A stretch of 64,000 nucleotides of DNA from Flavobacterium sp. LHD-85 (lineage in GTDB: Bacteria; Bacteroidota; Bacteroidia; Flavobacteriales; Flavobacteriaceae). This document shows positions 34,030-43,721 of this stretch, in pieces. The stretch lies in contig NZ_JAVFVR010000007.1 in NCBI RefSeq assembly GCF_030929595.1, forward strand, positions 244,034 through 308,033, in the 5' to 3' direction. The position numbers and the translations under genes were made by a program. Position 1 is the first letter of the stretch; each line of letters starts with the position of its first letter. The notes under the pieces are model-generated. The model saw nothing but the letters and a program-made list of their open reading frames with translations, did not search any database and was not told the origin of the DNA.

Positions 34030-35652
34030 ATGGCAACGCAGAAAAAATTAATAAAAGTACACCCAACCGATAATGTTGCGGTTGCTTTGGTGGATCTTAC
34101 TGCAGGCGAAGTGATTGATTTTGAAGGACAATCAATTACCGTAGAGTCTGATGTAAAAATGAAACATAAGATTGCAATGGTTCCTTTTAATGTAGGGGAC
34201 AGAATCATTATGTATGGTGTTTTGGTTGGAAAAGCAAGCGCTAGAATAGAAAAAGGCGGTTTGCTTTCTACAGCAAACGTAAAACACGAAAGTGATAAAG
34301 TTACTGGTAAAACAGAAACTATTGGCTGGAACGCTCCAAATGTTGATAAATGGAAAGACAGAACGTGGCAGGGCTATCATAGAGAAGACGGACAGGTTGG
34401 AACAGAAAATGTATGGTTATTTTTTCCATTGGTTTTTTGTGAAAACAGAAACATCGAAATCTTAAAAGATATTTTTGAAAAAGAATTGATGAAACCAAAA
34501 GAGAACGATTATCAGTTATTGTTGCGTTCTTTGGTGAAATCAGAAACAGGTGGAGCAGGAAATCAAGAAGCTTCAAACGACGCTAATTTATTCAATAACA
34601 TCGAAGTAAAATTCATCACGCACCAAGGTGGATGTGGCGGAATTCGTCAGGATTCTCACAGTTTAGCGAAGCTTTTGGCTGGATATGTAAACAATCCAAA
34701 CGTGGCTGGAGCAACAGTATTGAGTTTAGGATGTCAGAATCTTCAGATTTCAATTTTCAAAGAAGCTTTAGATGCGATTAATCCAAACAGTAAAAAACCT
34801 GTTTTAATCTACGATCAGCAGTCTATCGGAACAATTGAAACGATGTTGAGCAGTGTGGTAAAAGATACTTTTGAAGCAATTAAAAAAGCAAACGAAATTA
34901 AGAGAGAGCCAGCTCCATTGTCTAAACTAAGAATTGGTTTAGAGTGCGGTGGATCTGACGGATTCTCTGGAATTTCTGCAAACCCAACATTGGGAGTTTT
35001 ATCCGATCATTTAGTTGCTTTGGGTGGAACTACAATTCTTTCTGAATTCCCTGAATTATGTGGAGTAGAACAGGAATTAGTAAATCGTTGTATAGATGAT
35101 AAGGATGGAAAACGTTTCTTAGACTTAATGAAATGGTACGAAAAAACAGTTGTTGATGCAGGTTCAGGATTTGATATGAATCCTTCTCCAGGTAACATTA
35201 AAGACGGTTTGATTACAGATGCTATGAAATCGGCTGGAGCTGCTAAAAAAGGTGGAACATCACCAATTACTGGTGTTTACGATTACGGAGAATATATTAA
35301 CGAACCAGGCTTTACGTTGTTATGTACGCCAGGAAATGACGTAGAATGTACAACCGCAATGGTTGGTTCTGGAGCTAATATGGTATTGTTTACAACAGGA
35401 TTAGGAACTCCAACAGGAAATCCAATTGCACCAGTTGTAAAGATTTCATCAAACACGCAGTTAGCAAACAAAATGTCTGATATTATCGATATTGATACTG
35501 GAGGAATTATTACAGGCGAAAAATCAATTGACGAAATGGCTGACGAAATGCTTGAGTTTATTATTGATGTTGCCAGCGGTAACATTAAAACAAAAGCAGC
35601 TATTTTAAATCAGAACGATTTTATTCCTTGGAAAAGAGGGGTTTCATTGTAG
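34030..35652 (+). CDS. uxaA: Altronate dehydratase
   Basis: A 540-residue dehydratase turning altronate into KDG. The N-terminal SAF-like domain (about 1-95, HPTDNVAVALVDL) is followed by the large catalytic domain with HREDGQVGTENVWLFF, THQGGCGGIRQDS and GLECGGSDGFSGI, whose conserved Cys residues suit the iron-dependent active site of this family. It completes the set uxaC, uxaB, uxaA. An inverted repeat precedes it and a strong hairpin follows. Confidence 0.94.
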   Translation: MATQKKLIKVHPTDNVAVALVDLTAGEVIDFEGQSITVESDVKMKHKIAMVPFNVGDRIIMYGVLVGKASARIEKGGLLSTANVKHESDKVTGKTETIGWNAPNVDKWKDRTWQGYHREDGQVGTENVWLFFPLVFCENRNIEILKDIFEKELMKPKENDYQLLLRSLVKSETGGAGNQEASNDANLFNNIEVKFITHQGGCGGIRQDSHSLAKLLAGYVNNPNVAGATVLSLGCQNLQISIFKEALDAINPNSKKPVLIYDQQSIGTIETMLSSVVKDTFEAIKKANEIKREPAPLSKLRIGLECGGSDGFSGISANPTLGVLSDHLVALGGTTILSEFPELCGVEQELVNRCIDDKDGKRFLDLMKWYEKTVVDAGSGFDMNPSPGNIKDGLITDAMKSAGAAKKGGTSPITGVYDYGEYINEPGFTLLCTPGNDVECTTAMVGSGANMVLFTTGLGTPTGNPIAPVVKISSNTQLANKMSDIIDIDTGGIITGEKSIDEMADEMLEFIIDVASGNIKTKAAILNQNDFIPWKRGVSL

Positions 35653-35702
35653 TTTTTTAGGCGCTAAGGTTCTAAGGAGCAAAGTGACAAAGGTTTATAT
35701 AG

Positions 35703-35733
35703 AAGACGCACAATATAGTGCGTCTTTTTTTGT
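35703..35733. terminator. Strong terminator after uxaA
   Basis: AAGACGCAC-AATATA-GTGCGTCTT with a T-tract. Related GACGCACT motifs appear at 53540-53560, so it may double as a dispersed repeat. Confidence 0.85.
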
Positions 35734-35784
35734 GTTAGGTTTATTTGTAGATACGCACAGTAGTGCGCCTCTTATTTTTAGAGA

Positions 35785-35947
35785 AAGCTTCGGAGAAGCG
35801 AAATATTTATAGGATAAGATTAACTGATTACAACATAAAGCTCCAGAGGAGCGACATATTTTTGTAATCTAAATATATGTCGCTCCTCTGGAGCTTTATT
35901 CTCGATGAATAATTTTTATCTATAAATATTTCGCTTCTCCGAAGCTT
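35785..35947. repeat. Nested double inverted repeat (163 bp)
   Basis: The outer arms at 35785-35812 and 35920-35947 are 28-bp exact reverse complements. The inner arms at 35835-35859 and 35875-35899 are 25-bp exact reverse complements. All four arms share the pattern AAGCTyCrGAGrAGCGA followed by AT-rich bases, each arm containing its own small palindrome. No frame inside encodes a protein. Confidence 0.9.
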
Positions 35948-36004
35948 GCAAAAAAAAAGCCCATCCTAAAATGAGCTTATATAACTTATATGGTAGAAAA
36001 AGAA

Positions 36005-37033
36005 TTAAAAATTTGTTCTCGTAGAAGATTTACGAATATGTAATTCTGGCGCAAGAACAACTTTCTTTTCAATTTTAATAGTATCTGTTTTGTCTACCTG
36101 TTCTAAGAAAACGCGTGCTGACATTCTTCCCATTTCAAGCGGCGACTGGTCTACAGAGGTAATTGATAATTCCATGAATTTTGTAAATGGTTCGTTACTG
36201 AAACCAGCAACACAAAACTCGCTTGGAATACTGATATTTCGCTCTTTTAGTTCTTGAATTGCTCCCAATGCGGCAAAATCACTCGAAGAAAAAATAGCAT
36301 CAGGTGGAGTCTGTAATTGCAAAAGTTTATCGACAGCATCTTTACCAGCATCTACACTACTTTTGGTAAAAATAACATATTCTTCATTAAAAGGAAGTCC
36401 GTTGTCTAATAAGGCTTGTTTGTATCCTAAAAACCTGTTTTTGAAAATATCTAACGATTGGTCTCCAGAGAAATGAGCAATGTTTCTGCAACCTTCGTCA
36501 ATTAAATGCTTTGTGGCTAAATAACCGCCTTTAAAGTCATTAATGGTTACAGAACTTACTCCGTCGATATGTTTGCTTCTATCAAAAAATATCAGCGGTA
36601 CATTTTTCTCCAATACATTTCTGAAAGCGCTGTCATTTTCGTCTGAAATACCGGTAACCGACATCATGATTCCGTCAACTTGCGCATCTACAAGCGTGTG
36701 AAGATTTTCATTTTCTCTCTTGATGCTTTCGTGAGTCTGACAGATAATAACCTGATAACCGTGAGGATAAAGCTCTTCTTCGATTCCTCGAATAACCGAG
36801 GCGAAAAAATTGCTGTCAATACGCGGCACAATAACTCCGATATTATTACTTCGGCCACTCTTTAAAGCAAGCGCCAGTTTATTTTGCTTGTAGTTCATCG
36901 CAGCAGCAGTTTTGATAACCAACTCACGCGTAGCTTCCTTAATTTTAGGATTATTGTTTAACGCTCTGGAAACGGTTGCAGCTGTGATGTTTAATTTTTC
37001 AGCAATATCGTAAATAGTTACTTTTTCACTCAT
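36005..37033 (-). CDS. LacI-family repressor of the pectin/hexuronate regulon
   Basis: A 342-residue LacI-family regulator. The N-terminal helix-turn-helix and hinge (3-55) read TIYDIAEKLNITAATVSRAL and the effector domain (60-332) has NIGVIVPRIDSNFFASVIRG, VPLIFFDRS and FAALGAIQELKERNISIP. It sits between the catabolic operon and the pectin degradation operon. Three matching palindromes occur at promoters on both sides, and a variant lies 67 bp upstream of its own start. A likely effector is KDG or another uronate intermediate, by analogy with other LacI regulators; not shown here. Confidence 0.92.
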   Translation of the reverse strand: MSEKVTIYDIAEKLNITAATVSRALNNNPKIKEATRELVIKTAAAMNYKQNKLALALKSGRSNNIGVIVPRIDSNFFASVIRGIEEELYPHGYQVIICQTHESIKRENENLHTLVDAQVDGIMMSVTGISDENDSAFRNVLEKNVPLIFFDRSKHIDGVSSVTINDFKGGYLATKHLIDEGCRNIAHFSGDQSLDIFKNRFLGYKQALLDNGLPFNEEYVIFTKSSVDAGKDAVDKLLQLQTPPDAIFSSSDFAALGAIQELKERNISIPSEFCVAGFSNEPFTKFMELSITSVDQSPLEMGRMSARVFLEQVDKTDTIKIEKKVVLAPELHIRKSSTRTNF

Positions 37034-37099
37034 TCAAAAAAAAGTTTATCGAATTATTTTTTAACAAAAGTACATTTTTTTTCATTACGCAATAAATAT

Positions 37100-37113
37100 T
37101 GTTATCGATTACC
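37100..37113. promoter_or_regulatory. LacI-type operator variant near repressor gene
   Basis: TGTTATCGATTACC shares the ATCGATTAC core, with two symmetric positions changed. It lies between the divergent LacI-family and GH28 genes and may serve autoregulation or cooperative binding with 37264-37277. Confidence 0.55.
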
Positions 37114-37231
37114 ATAATTTAAAACTCAAACGTTTTAGGTTTTACAATGATAATAAATTATCTAAATTTTTGCATTAAATGTAATTAAAATTTGTAATAA
37201 AAATTAAATATATAATTTTTTTCTAAATTAA

Positions 37232-37263
37232 TTTGGTGTCTCAGAACTATTTTTCTACTTTCG
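37232..37263 (+). promoter_or_regulatory. Promoter of pectin degradation operon
   Basis: TTTG (37232-37235), 20 bp, then TACTTTCG (37256-37263), one change from TAnnTTTG. The operator begins at the next base. Confidence 0.65.
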
Positions 37264-37277
37264 TGTAATCGATTACA
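37264..37277. promoter_or_regulatory. LacI-type operator, copy 3 (perfect palindrome)
   Basis: TGTAATCGATTACA is an exact 14-bp palindrome, abutting the -7 box in the same phase as copies 1 and 2. It would block transcription of the GH28-SusC-SusD operon. Confidence 0.78.
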
Positions 37278-37322
37278 TAAAACCTGATGTTTTTGATAGT
37301 AAAACAAGAAAAATCTGTGCAA

Positions 37323-38762
37323 ATGATTACAAGTAAGATAGTCACAATAAAAAAGATTCTTTTTTTAGCCGCTTTGGGGCTATTAATCCTGTCATGCGCA
37401 CGACATTCTTCTTCAATTTCTTCAGAGAATCCATGGCAAAGAATGGATTTGGTTATAAAAAGCATGCCTCAAGTGCACTTTTTAGACAAAGTGTATAATA
37501 TAAACGATTTTGGCGCTGTTGCAGACGGAAAAACGTTAAACACTTTAGCATTCCAAAAAGCAATAAAAGAGTGTGCTGCAAATGGTGGTGGGAAAGTTTT
37601 AGTTCCAAACGGAAAATATTTGACAGGAGCCATTCATTTAGAAAGCAATGTCAATCTGCATTTGGACGATAATGCTGAGATTCTTTTTAGTTTAAATCCA
37701 ATAGATTATCCGATTGTTCATACTTCTTGGGAAGGAACCGAAGTGATGAATTATTCTCCACTTATTTATGCAAAAAACAAAACTAATATTGCGGTTACAG
37801 GAAAAGGTACTTTAAATGGTCAAGCCGACAGCACAAACTGGTGGATTTGGTCTGGAGGAAAAAATTACGGCTGGAAGAAAGGCATTCCGTCTCAGAATGA
37901 CCCGACAAATCGTGAAGTTTTAGTTGATATGGCCGAAAAAGGAATTCCAGTTTCTGAAAGAGTTTTTGGAGAAGGACGTTACTTAAGACCAAATTTTATT
38001 GAGTTTTTTGAATGTAATACTGCTTTAGTAAAAGACATTAAAATTATCAATTCGCCATTTTGGATTTTACATCCGATAAAAACAAATAACATGATTATTG
38101 ACGGTGTAACGGTAAACAGTCATGGTCCGAACAATGATGGCTGCGATCCTGAATATTCACAAAATATCGTAATTAGAAACTGTACTTTCAATACGGGAGA
38201 TGATTGTATTGCAATTAAAGCAGGTCGTGATGGAGACGGAAGAAGAGTAGCTATACCAAGTAAAAACATTATTGTGCAGAACTGCAAAATGATTGACGGC
38301 CACGGAGGAGTTGTAATTGGAAGCGAAATTTCGGCTGGAGTAAATAATTTATTTGTTGAAAATTGTGTAATGGATAGTCCAAATTTGGATCGCGCCATTC
38401 GCATCAAAACCAATTCGAAAAGAGGCGGAATCATTGAAAACATCTATGTAAGAAACCTTGAAGTAGGTACAGTAAAAGAATGTGTTCTGAAATTAAACAT
38501 GTTTTACAATGTCTACGGATCTCAGACCGGAAATTTTATTCCAACCATCAGAAATGTAAGTTTAGAGAATGTAACTGTCAAAAACGGTGGAAAATACAGC
38601 GTTTGGGCAGAAGGCTATGCAGAATCTCCTGTTGAGAACATTACGTTGAAAAATGTAAAAATCCAAAAGGTTGATTCTATCTATTTATTAAAAAACGTAA
38701 AAAACATAAATTTTATAAATACCTATATCAATGAGAAAAAAGTAGAATCTATTAACAATTAA
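37323..38762 (+). CDS. GH28 polygalacturonase, lipoprotein
   Basis: A 479-residue GH28 enzyme starting at the ATG at 37323, which gives a lipobox signal peptide (LILSC, Cys 25); an ATG at 37287 would add 12 residues. The right-handed beta helix carries all GH28 motifs: NNDG (D272), GDD (293-294), HG (327-328) and RIK (360-362). It likely cleaves galacturonan at the cell surface or in the periplasm. It is the first gene behind the operator at 37264 and 31 bp before susC. Confidence 0.93.
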   Translation: MITSKIVTIKKILFLAALGLLILSCARHSSSISSENPWQRMDLVIKSMPQVHFLDKVYNINDFGAVADGKTLNTLAFQKAIKECAANGGGKVLVPNGKYLTGAIHLESNVNLHLDDNAEILFSLNPIDYPIVHTSWEGTEVMNYSPLIYAKNKTNIAVTGKGTLNGQADSTNWWIWSGGKNYGWKKGIPSQNDPTNREVLVDMAEKGIPVSERVFGEGRYLRPNFIEFFECNTALVKDIKIINSPFWILHPIKTNNMIIDGVTVNSHGPNNDGCDPEYSQNIVIRNCTFNTGDDCIAIKAGRDGDGRRVAIPSKNIIVQNCKMIDGHGGVVIGSEISAGVNNLFVENCVMDSPNLDRAIRIKTNSKRGGIIENIYVRNLEVGTVKECVLKLNMFYNVYGSQTGNFIPTIRNVSLENVTVKNGGKYSVWAEGYAESPVENITLKNVKIQKVDSIYLLKNVKNINFINTYINEKKVESINN

Positions 38763-38793
38763 AACACTATCAATTAACCAAACATTAAACCAC

Positions 38794-41700
38794 ATGAGTA
38801 TTAAACAATTATCTAAGAAAAAAGATAAGTACTTTGTATTTTTCTTTTTCCTGAATTTTTTACTGTGCAATTCCATAAATGCGCAGTCAACCACAATTGA
38901 AGGGAAGATTACCGATGCTACAGGAATGTCACTGCCAGGGGTAAACATTAATGAAAAGGGAACTAAAAATGGAACTTCAACAGATTTTGAAGGAAGTTTT
39001 AAAATTAATGTATCAAATAGTAAAGCGACTTTAATAATTAGTTATTTAGGATTTCAGACGCAAGAAGTAAGTGTTGCTGGAAAAACTAAAATAAACGTAA
39101 GTTTAGCTGAACAATCAAATGCATTAACAGAAGTTGTTGTTGTAGGATACGGTTCTGTAAAAAAGACTGATCTTACTGGATCTGTTAGTACAATCAGCGC
39201 AGCAACTATCACAGAAAGAAATACAATCAATCCTTTAGAAGCTATTCAAGGTAGTACCCCAGGGGTTCAGATTTCATCTTCATCAGGACGTGCAGGAGAC
39301 GGATTTAAAGTGGTAATTAGAGGAAACAACTCGCTAATTGCAGATTCAAGTAATCCAAGTATGGTAGGATCGTCTCCATTATACGTTGTAGACGGTGTGC
39401 CGATGGACGGAATTGATTTCTTAAATCCGCAGGATATTGCCAGAATGGACGTTTTAAAAGATGCTTCTTCGGCTGCTATTTATGGTTCTAGAGGATCAAA
39501 TGGGGTTATCATTGTAACAACAAAAAGCGGAACTAGTGCAAAAGCCGGAATCAGCGTAACTTTTGACACTTCTTACGGAAATAAAATTGCGACTAGATTG
39601 CCAAAAATGATGACTGGAGAAGAGTGGTGGAAATTTCATCAAGTTGCCTATATGAGTGCAACACCTCTAACGCAAACTCCAGCGCAATTGGCTGCTTTAG
39701 CAGGAAACCAAAGTCCATTATTGGTTTCTCGTGCCAATAGCGGTTACAATTTTGATTGGTATGATGCTGTACTTCAATCAGGAATGACAGAGAATAATTA
39801 TTTAAATATTTCAGGGCGCTCAGATTCTGGTTTAAGCTATAACTTAGGATTCGGAATCCAGAGTGATCGCGGACTTATAGAAAATGATGCAACAGATAAA
39901 TATTCTTTTAAATTAGGATTGAATCATAAAATAAACGACAAATTTTCTACTGGGGTAAACGTTACAATTGCAAGATTAGATAACCAGCTAGGAAGTGATT
40001 TGGCAATGCAGGATGCATTTAGATTAAGTCCGCTTATGTCTCCATGGGCAGTTGATGCGCAAGGAAATGAGAAAGTAGGAACTTTATTTTTCTTACCAGG
40101 AAAACTGACTTATCCTGATGGTTCTTGGGCAATTAACAAAACGTCTACAGTCAATCCGTTAATGGAGATTGCGAATTCTTCTCAAACAGAAAAAACATGG
40201 CAAACAGTTGGTAACGCTTATTTCCAATATCAACCTTTAAAATGGCTTTCGTTTAAAACAACATTTGCTGCAGGAATTATGGATACTCAAAATTCAAAAG
40301 CTTATACAGCTCAAACAAATGCAGGGGTAACATTAAACGGAAAAAATTCTGCTACTTTAGAAAATATAAACAACTTCAACTATACTTGGGATAATCAAAT
40401 AGATTTGAAACATACCTTTAATGAAGTGCATGACGTTAGCGTATTATTATTGCAGAGTTTGTATTCTAATGTTGACGAAAGCTCTTATATGTATTCTAAT
40501 AATCAGCCATTTGATGTTGGAACAGACAATATGGGTTCTGGGGCTCAAACGAGTTATGTAATAAAATCTGCTTATGCCAAAAATACTTTAAACTCTTATG
40601 CCGTACGTTTAAACTATGCATTTAAAGACAAATATTTAGTTACAGCTTCTACTAGATGGGATGGTTCGTCTGTTTTGTCTGAAGGCAATAAATGGGAAAG
40701 TTTCCCATCATTAGCTCTAGGATGGAAACTTAGCAAAGAATCATTTTTAGCAAATAGCGCTGTGGTTTCAGATTTAAAATTGCGTGCTAGTATTGGTTAT
40801 ACAGGAAATGATAACGTAGCGCCTTATACTTCTCAAGCACTTTTAAATCAGCAGACATTTTATGCGGCTGGATCAAATGTTTTGCCAGGATGGCAATCAG
40901 AGAATTTGGCTAATCCGAATTTGACTTGGGAGAAAACAAGAGAATATAATATAGGTGTTGATTTTGGATTCTTAAAAAACAGAATTACAGGTACTGTAGA
41001 TGTGTATGATAGATTATCAGACAATTTGATTTACAAACAGCAATTACCAGCGGAGTCAGGTTGGAAAAATACATTTGCAAATGTTGGATCTGTTAGCAAT
41101 AAAGGTATAGAAGCGTTATTGACTACAAAAAACATCAAGACTCAAAAAGTAACTTGGGAAACGACTTTTACATTTACTAAAAACGTAAATGAATTAGAAT
41201 CAATTTACAATCAAGATAAAGTAAGTGATATTGGAAACAAATTAATTCTTGGAGCTCCATTAAACCCGAACTACAATTATGTTTACGACGGAGTTTGGCA
41301 AGAAAGTGAAGCAGCGCAGGCAGCTTCTTACGGAATGGCTCCAGGGCAGGCAAGACCAAAAGATTTAAATGGAGACGGTAAATTTAATCAGGACGACAGA
41401 ACAGTAATTGGAAATCCAAACCCAGAGTGGCAAGGAAGTTTATATTCAAAGCTCGTTGTGGGACAGTTTGATTTTAATTTCTCAGTTCTAACAAGCCAAG
41501 GTCAAACGGTTTTAAGTACTTTTCACCAAAACTTTGCTGATGTAAGTGACCGTGGACGTCAGAAATTAGCAATGGATTACTTTATTCCAACCAACGGTAC
41601 AGGAATTGAAGCTAATGCAAATAACACAAACCCAAGACCAGGACCTGTAGCAACAGGTGCAGGAGCATATTGGACTTCTCTATTTGGGTATTACAGAGAC

Positions 41701-41922
41701 GTTTCTTACGTGAAAATCAAAAATATATCTTTAGGTTACACTTTAGATTCTGAACTATTGAAAAAACTAAAAATTTCTAATTTCAGAATTTACGTGAACG
41801 TTCTAGATCCATTTGTGTTTACAGATTTTGATGGTTACGATCCAGAATGGGCAGCTTCTTCTTTTGGAGTAAACCGTCCAGCGGCAGTAACTACACAATT
41901 GGGATTAAGTGTTAAATTTTAA
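38794..41922 (+). CDS. SusC-type TonB-dependent receptor
   Basis: A 1042-residue outer-membrane importer of the SusC family. Signal peptide ends NSINAQ, followed by the carboxypeptidase-regulatory-like domain (EGKITDATGMSLPGVNINEKG) and a plug with the SusC signature (ALTEVVVVGYGSVKKTDLTGS; DVLKDASSAAIYGSRGSNGV). The barrel ends TTQLGLSVKF. It takes up oligosaccharides with the SusD lipoprotein encoded next; pectic oligosaccharides are the expected cargo from neighbouring enzymes. Confidence 0.95.
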   Translation: MSIKQLSKKKDKYFVFFFFLNFLLCNSINAQSTTIEGKITDATGMSLPGVNINEKGTKNGTSTDFEGSFKINVSNSKATLIISYLGFQTQEVSVAGKTKINVSLAEQSNALTEVVVVGYGSVKKTDLTGSVSTISAATITERNTINPLEAIQGSTPGVQISSSSGRAGDGFKVVIRGNNSLIADSSNPSMVGSSPLYVVDGVPMDGIDFLNPQDIARMDVLKDASSAAIYGSRGSNGVIIVTTKSGTSAKAGISVTFDTSYGNKIATRLPKMMTGEEWWKFHQVAYMSATPLTQTPAQLAALAGNQSPLLVSRANSGYNFDWYDAVLQSGMTENNYLNISGRSDSGLSYNLGFGIQSDRGLIENDATDKYSFKLGLNHKINDKFSTGVNVTIARLDNQLGSDLAMQDAFRLSPLMSPWAVDAQGNEKVGTLFFLPGKLTYPDGSWAINKTSTVNPLMEIANSSQTEKTWQTVGNAYFQYQPLKWLSFKTTFAAGIMDTQNSKAYTAQTNAGVTLNGKNSATLENINNFNYTWDNQIDLKHTFNEVHDVSVLLLQSLYSNVDESSYMYSNNQPFDVGTDNMGSGAQTSYVIKSAYAKNTLNSYAVRLNYAFKDKYLVTASTRWDGSSVLSEGNKWESFPSLALGWKLSKESFLANSAVVSDLKLRASIGYTGNDNVAPYTSQALLNQQTFYAAGSNVLPGWQSENLANPNLTWEKTREYNIGVDFGFLKNRITGTVDVYDRLSDNLIYKQQLPAESGWKNTFANVGSVSNKGIEALLTTKNIKTQKVTWETTFTFTKNVNELESIYNQDKVSDIGNKLILGAPLNPNYNYVYDGVWQESEAAQAASYGMAPGQARPKDLNGDGKFNQDDRTVIGNPNPEWQGSLYSKLVVGQFDFNFSVLTSQGQTVLSTFHQNFADVSDRGRQKLAMDYFIPTNGTGIEANANNTNPRPGPVATGAGAYWTSLFGYYRDVSYVKIKNISLGYTLDSELLKKLKISNFRIYVNVLDPFVFTDFDGYDPEWAASSFGVNRPAAVTTQLGLSVKF

Positions 41923-41935
41923 TAAAGATATTCAA

Positions 41936-43621
41936 ATGAAAAAAATATTAGTAATGATAGGGATAATTGCTGCAGCTGTAAGTTCTTGCAGTGATTATAT
42001 TGAAGAAGATAGCCGTTCTTTTGTACCGGCAGACGCAACATATAAAACAGCAACAGGATTTCAATTATTGGTGAATACAAACTATGCTTGGCTAAAAGGA
42101 ATTTATGGTGGAAATCCGTGGCTTTTTGAAGCTGGAACAGATATGTATGCCGAAGGAAGAACTCCAGAGCCAGCAGGATTAAGCCAGTACGCGCTTTTAA
42201 TTCCGTCCTCAGACAACGTTGCTGATTTGTACAATTCTTGTTACCAGCAGATTCAGGCAGTAAACAAAACCGTTTATTATTCTACAATTACAGAACAGAC
42301 ACCAAATTTAAATACACTTGTTGGAGAAGCACGCTACTTAAGAGCAAATGCTTATTTCTTATTAGTTCAGACTTATGGAGGTGTTCCAATTGTTTTAGAT
42401 AATATAACAACTCCAGTTTTATCTTTTACAAGAAACACTGCAGAAGAAGTATATACACAAATTATAGCAGATTTAGATTTTGCTTTGGCAAATGTTGGAA
42501 CTGCAGCATATAGTACAGCTGGAAAAGTAAACAAAAGAGCCGTAAACGACTTATTGGCAAAAGTGTACTTAACAAGAGGATACGAAACTTTTGGTAAAGC
42601 GGATGATTTTTCAAAAGCTGCCGCTTACGCAGATGCTGCAATTGCCGGACAAGCTCTAAATATTCCGTTTAATCAATTGTTTGTTACAACAGCGACAGGA
42701 GATAACGATTTGAATGCTGAAACTATTTTTTCAGTACAGTATGATAAAGCTTCAACAAGTACAGATCCAACAAAATTGGGTAACAACCAGTTTTACTATT
42801 TCAGTTCTTATTTAGGAGGAGCAGAAACAGGAGCGCCATTAAGAAGCTACAATTTATGTCCTACAGATTATGCTTTAGGTTTATACGAAAAAGGCGATGC
42901 AAGATGGAATGCTACTTTTATGACTGAAATTGTAGAGGGACCTGAAACAACAAACGGGGTTACAAAAACTATTTTATACTATCCGTACTACAGAAGTTCA
43001 AACCCTGCTTCATTAAAAGTGAGACATTTTTATGAGCCAAAATGGTTTACTGCGGCTGACAGAACTGCTTGGAACACAGCTAATGCTTCTAGAAAATCTG
43101 CAACATTTGTGTACCATCCTTGGGGAGAATATTCTGCAGCACATACCTTAATCAAGAATTTAGATTGTTATACTATTCCAGTTAAGAAATTTGATGATGC
43201 AAATCCGACCACACCATCAAGCACAGGACCTGTGAGCACAAGAGATATTATTGTTTCTAGACTTGGAGAAACTTACTTGGTTGCTGCCGAAGCATATTTA
43301 AAAGCAGGAAATCCTGGAACTGGTCTAGCTCGTTTAAATGAAGTAAGAAGAAGAGCAGGCGTAGCAAATGCAACTTTAGATCAATTTAATATCGATTATA
43401 TCCTTGACGAAAGAGGAAGAGAGCTATTAGGAGAATACAAACGCTGGTTCGATTTAAAACGTACTGGAACTTTGGTAGCGAGAGCTTCAGCTCATAATTA
43501 TAAAATTAAAGCAGCAAATTTTGTTGGTGTTGACGGTCAGCTTAAAATTTTAAGACCAATACCGCAAACGGTTTTAGATTTAAACCAAAATAAAGATTTT
43601 CCTCAAAATCCTGGTTATTAG
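41936..43621 (+). CDS. SusD-like (RagB) glycan-binding lipoprotein
   Basis: A 561-residue lipoprotein, lipobox SSC with Cys 18 from the ATG at 41936; a GTG at 41909 would overlap susC and is not needed. It holds the TPR-rich SusD fold with GEARYLRANAYFLLVQTYGGVP and the C-terminal AYLKAGNPGTGLARLNEVRRRAGV and DERGRELLGEYKRWFDLKRTG. Each is a known SusD signature. It caps the SusC receptor and helps capture glycans. Confidence 0.95.
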   Translation: MKKILVMIGIIAAAVSSCSDYIEEDSRSFVPADATYKTATGFQLLVNTNYAWLKGIYGGNPWLFEAGTDMYAEGRTPEPAGLSQYALLIPSSDNVADLYNSCYQQIQAVNKTVYYSTITEQTPNLNTLVGEARYLRANAYFLLVQTYGGVPIVLDNITTPVLSFTRNTAEEVYTQIIADLDFALANVGTAAYSTAGKVNKRAVNDLLAKVYLTRGYETFGKADDFSKAAAYADAAIAGQALNIPFNQLFVTTATGDNDLNAETIFSVQYDKASTSTDPTKLGNNQFYYFSSYLGGAETGAPLRSYNLCPTDYALGLYEKGDARWNATFMTEIVEGPETTNGVTKTILYYPYYRSSNPASLKVRHFYEPKWFTAADRTAWNTANASRKSATFVYHPWGEYSAAHTLIKNLDCYTIPVKKFDDANPTTPSSTGPVSTRDIIVSRLGETYLVAAEAYLKAGNPGTGLARLNEVRRRAGVANATLDQFNIDYILDERGRELLGEYKRWFDLKRTGTLVARASAHNYKIKAANFVGVDGQLKILRPIPQTVLDLNQNKDFPQNPGY

Positions 43622-43665
43622 TAATTTGTTAGTTTTTTGAGAACTATGTTTTTTGAAGTAGTTAA

Positions 43666-43696
43666 AAAGGAGTTTGACTATTGGTCGAACTCCTTT
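43666..43696 (+). terminator. Hairpin after susD, possible attenuator
   Basis: AAAGGAGTTTGAC-TATTG-GTCGAACTCCTTT pairs over 13 positions with one mismatch. It may reduce read-through into the enzyme genes. Confidence 0.75.
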
Positions 43697-43721
43697 CTTA
43701 ACTAAAAAGTCAAGATTAGAA

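Larger units (their letters stand above)
35653..36004. other. Gene-free gap with nested repeats
   Basis: The gap between uxaA and the convergent LacI-family gene contains a terminator (35703-35733), a half-related motif GATACGCACAGTAGTGCGCCTC (35752-35773), and a nested inverted repeat (35785-35947). No gene is supported. Confidence 0.8.

Noticed and set aside
35785..35947. CRISPR array
   Set aside because: Repeated units are inverted rather than direct, lack regular spacers and have no cas genes nearby.
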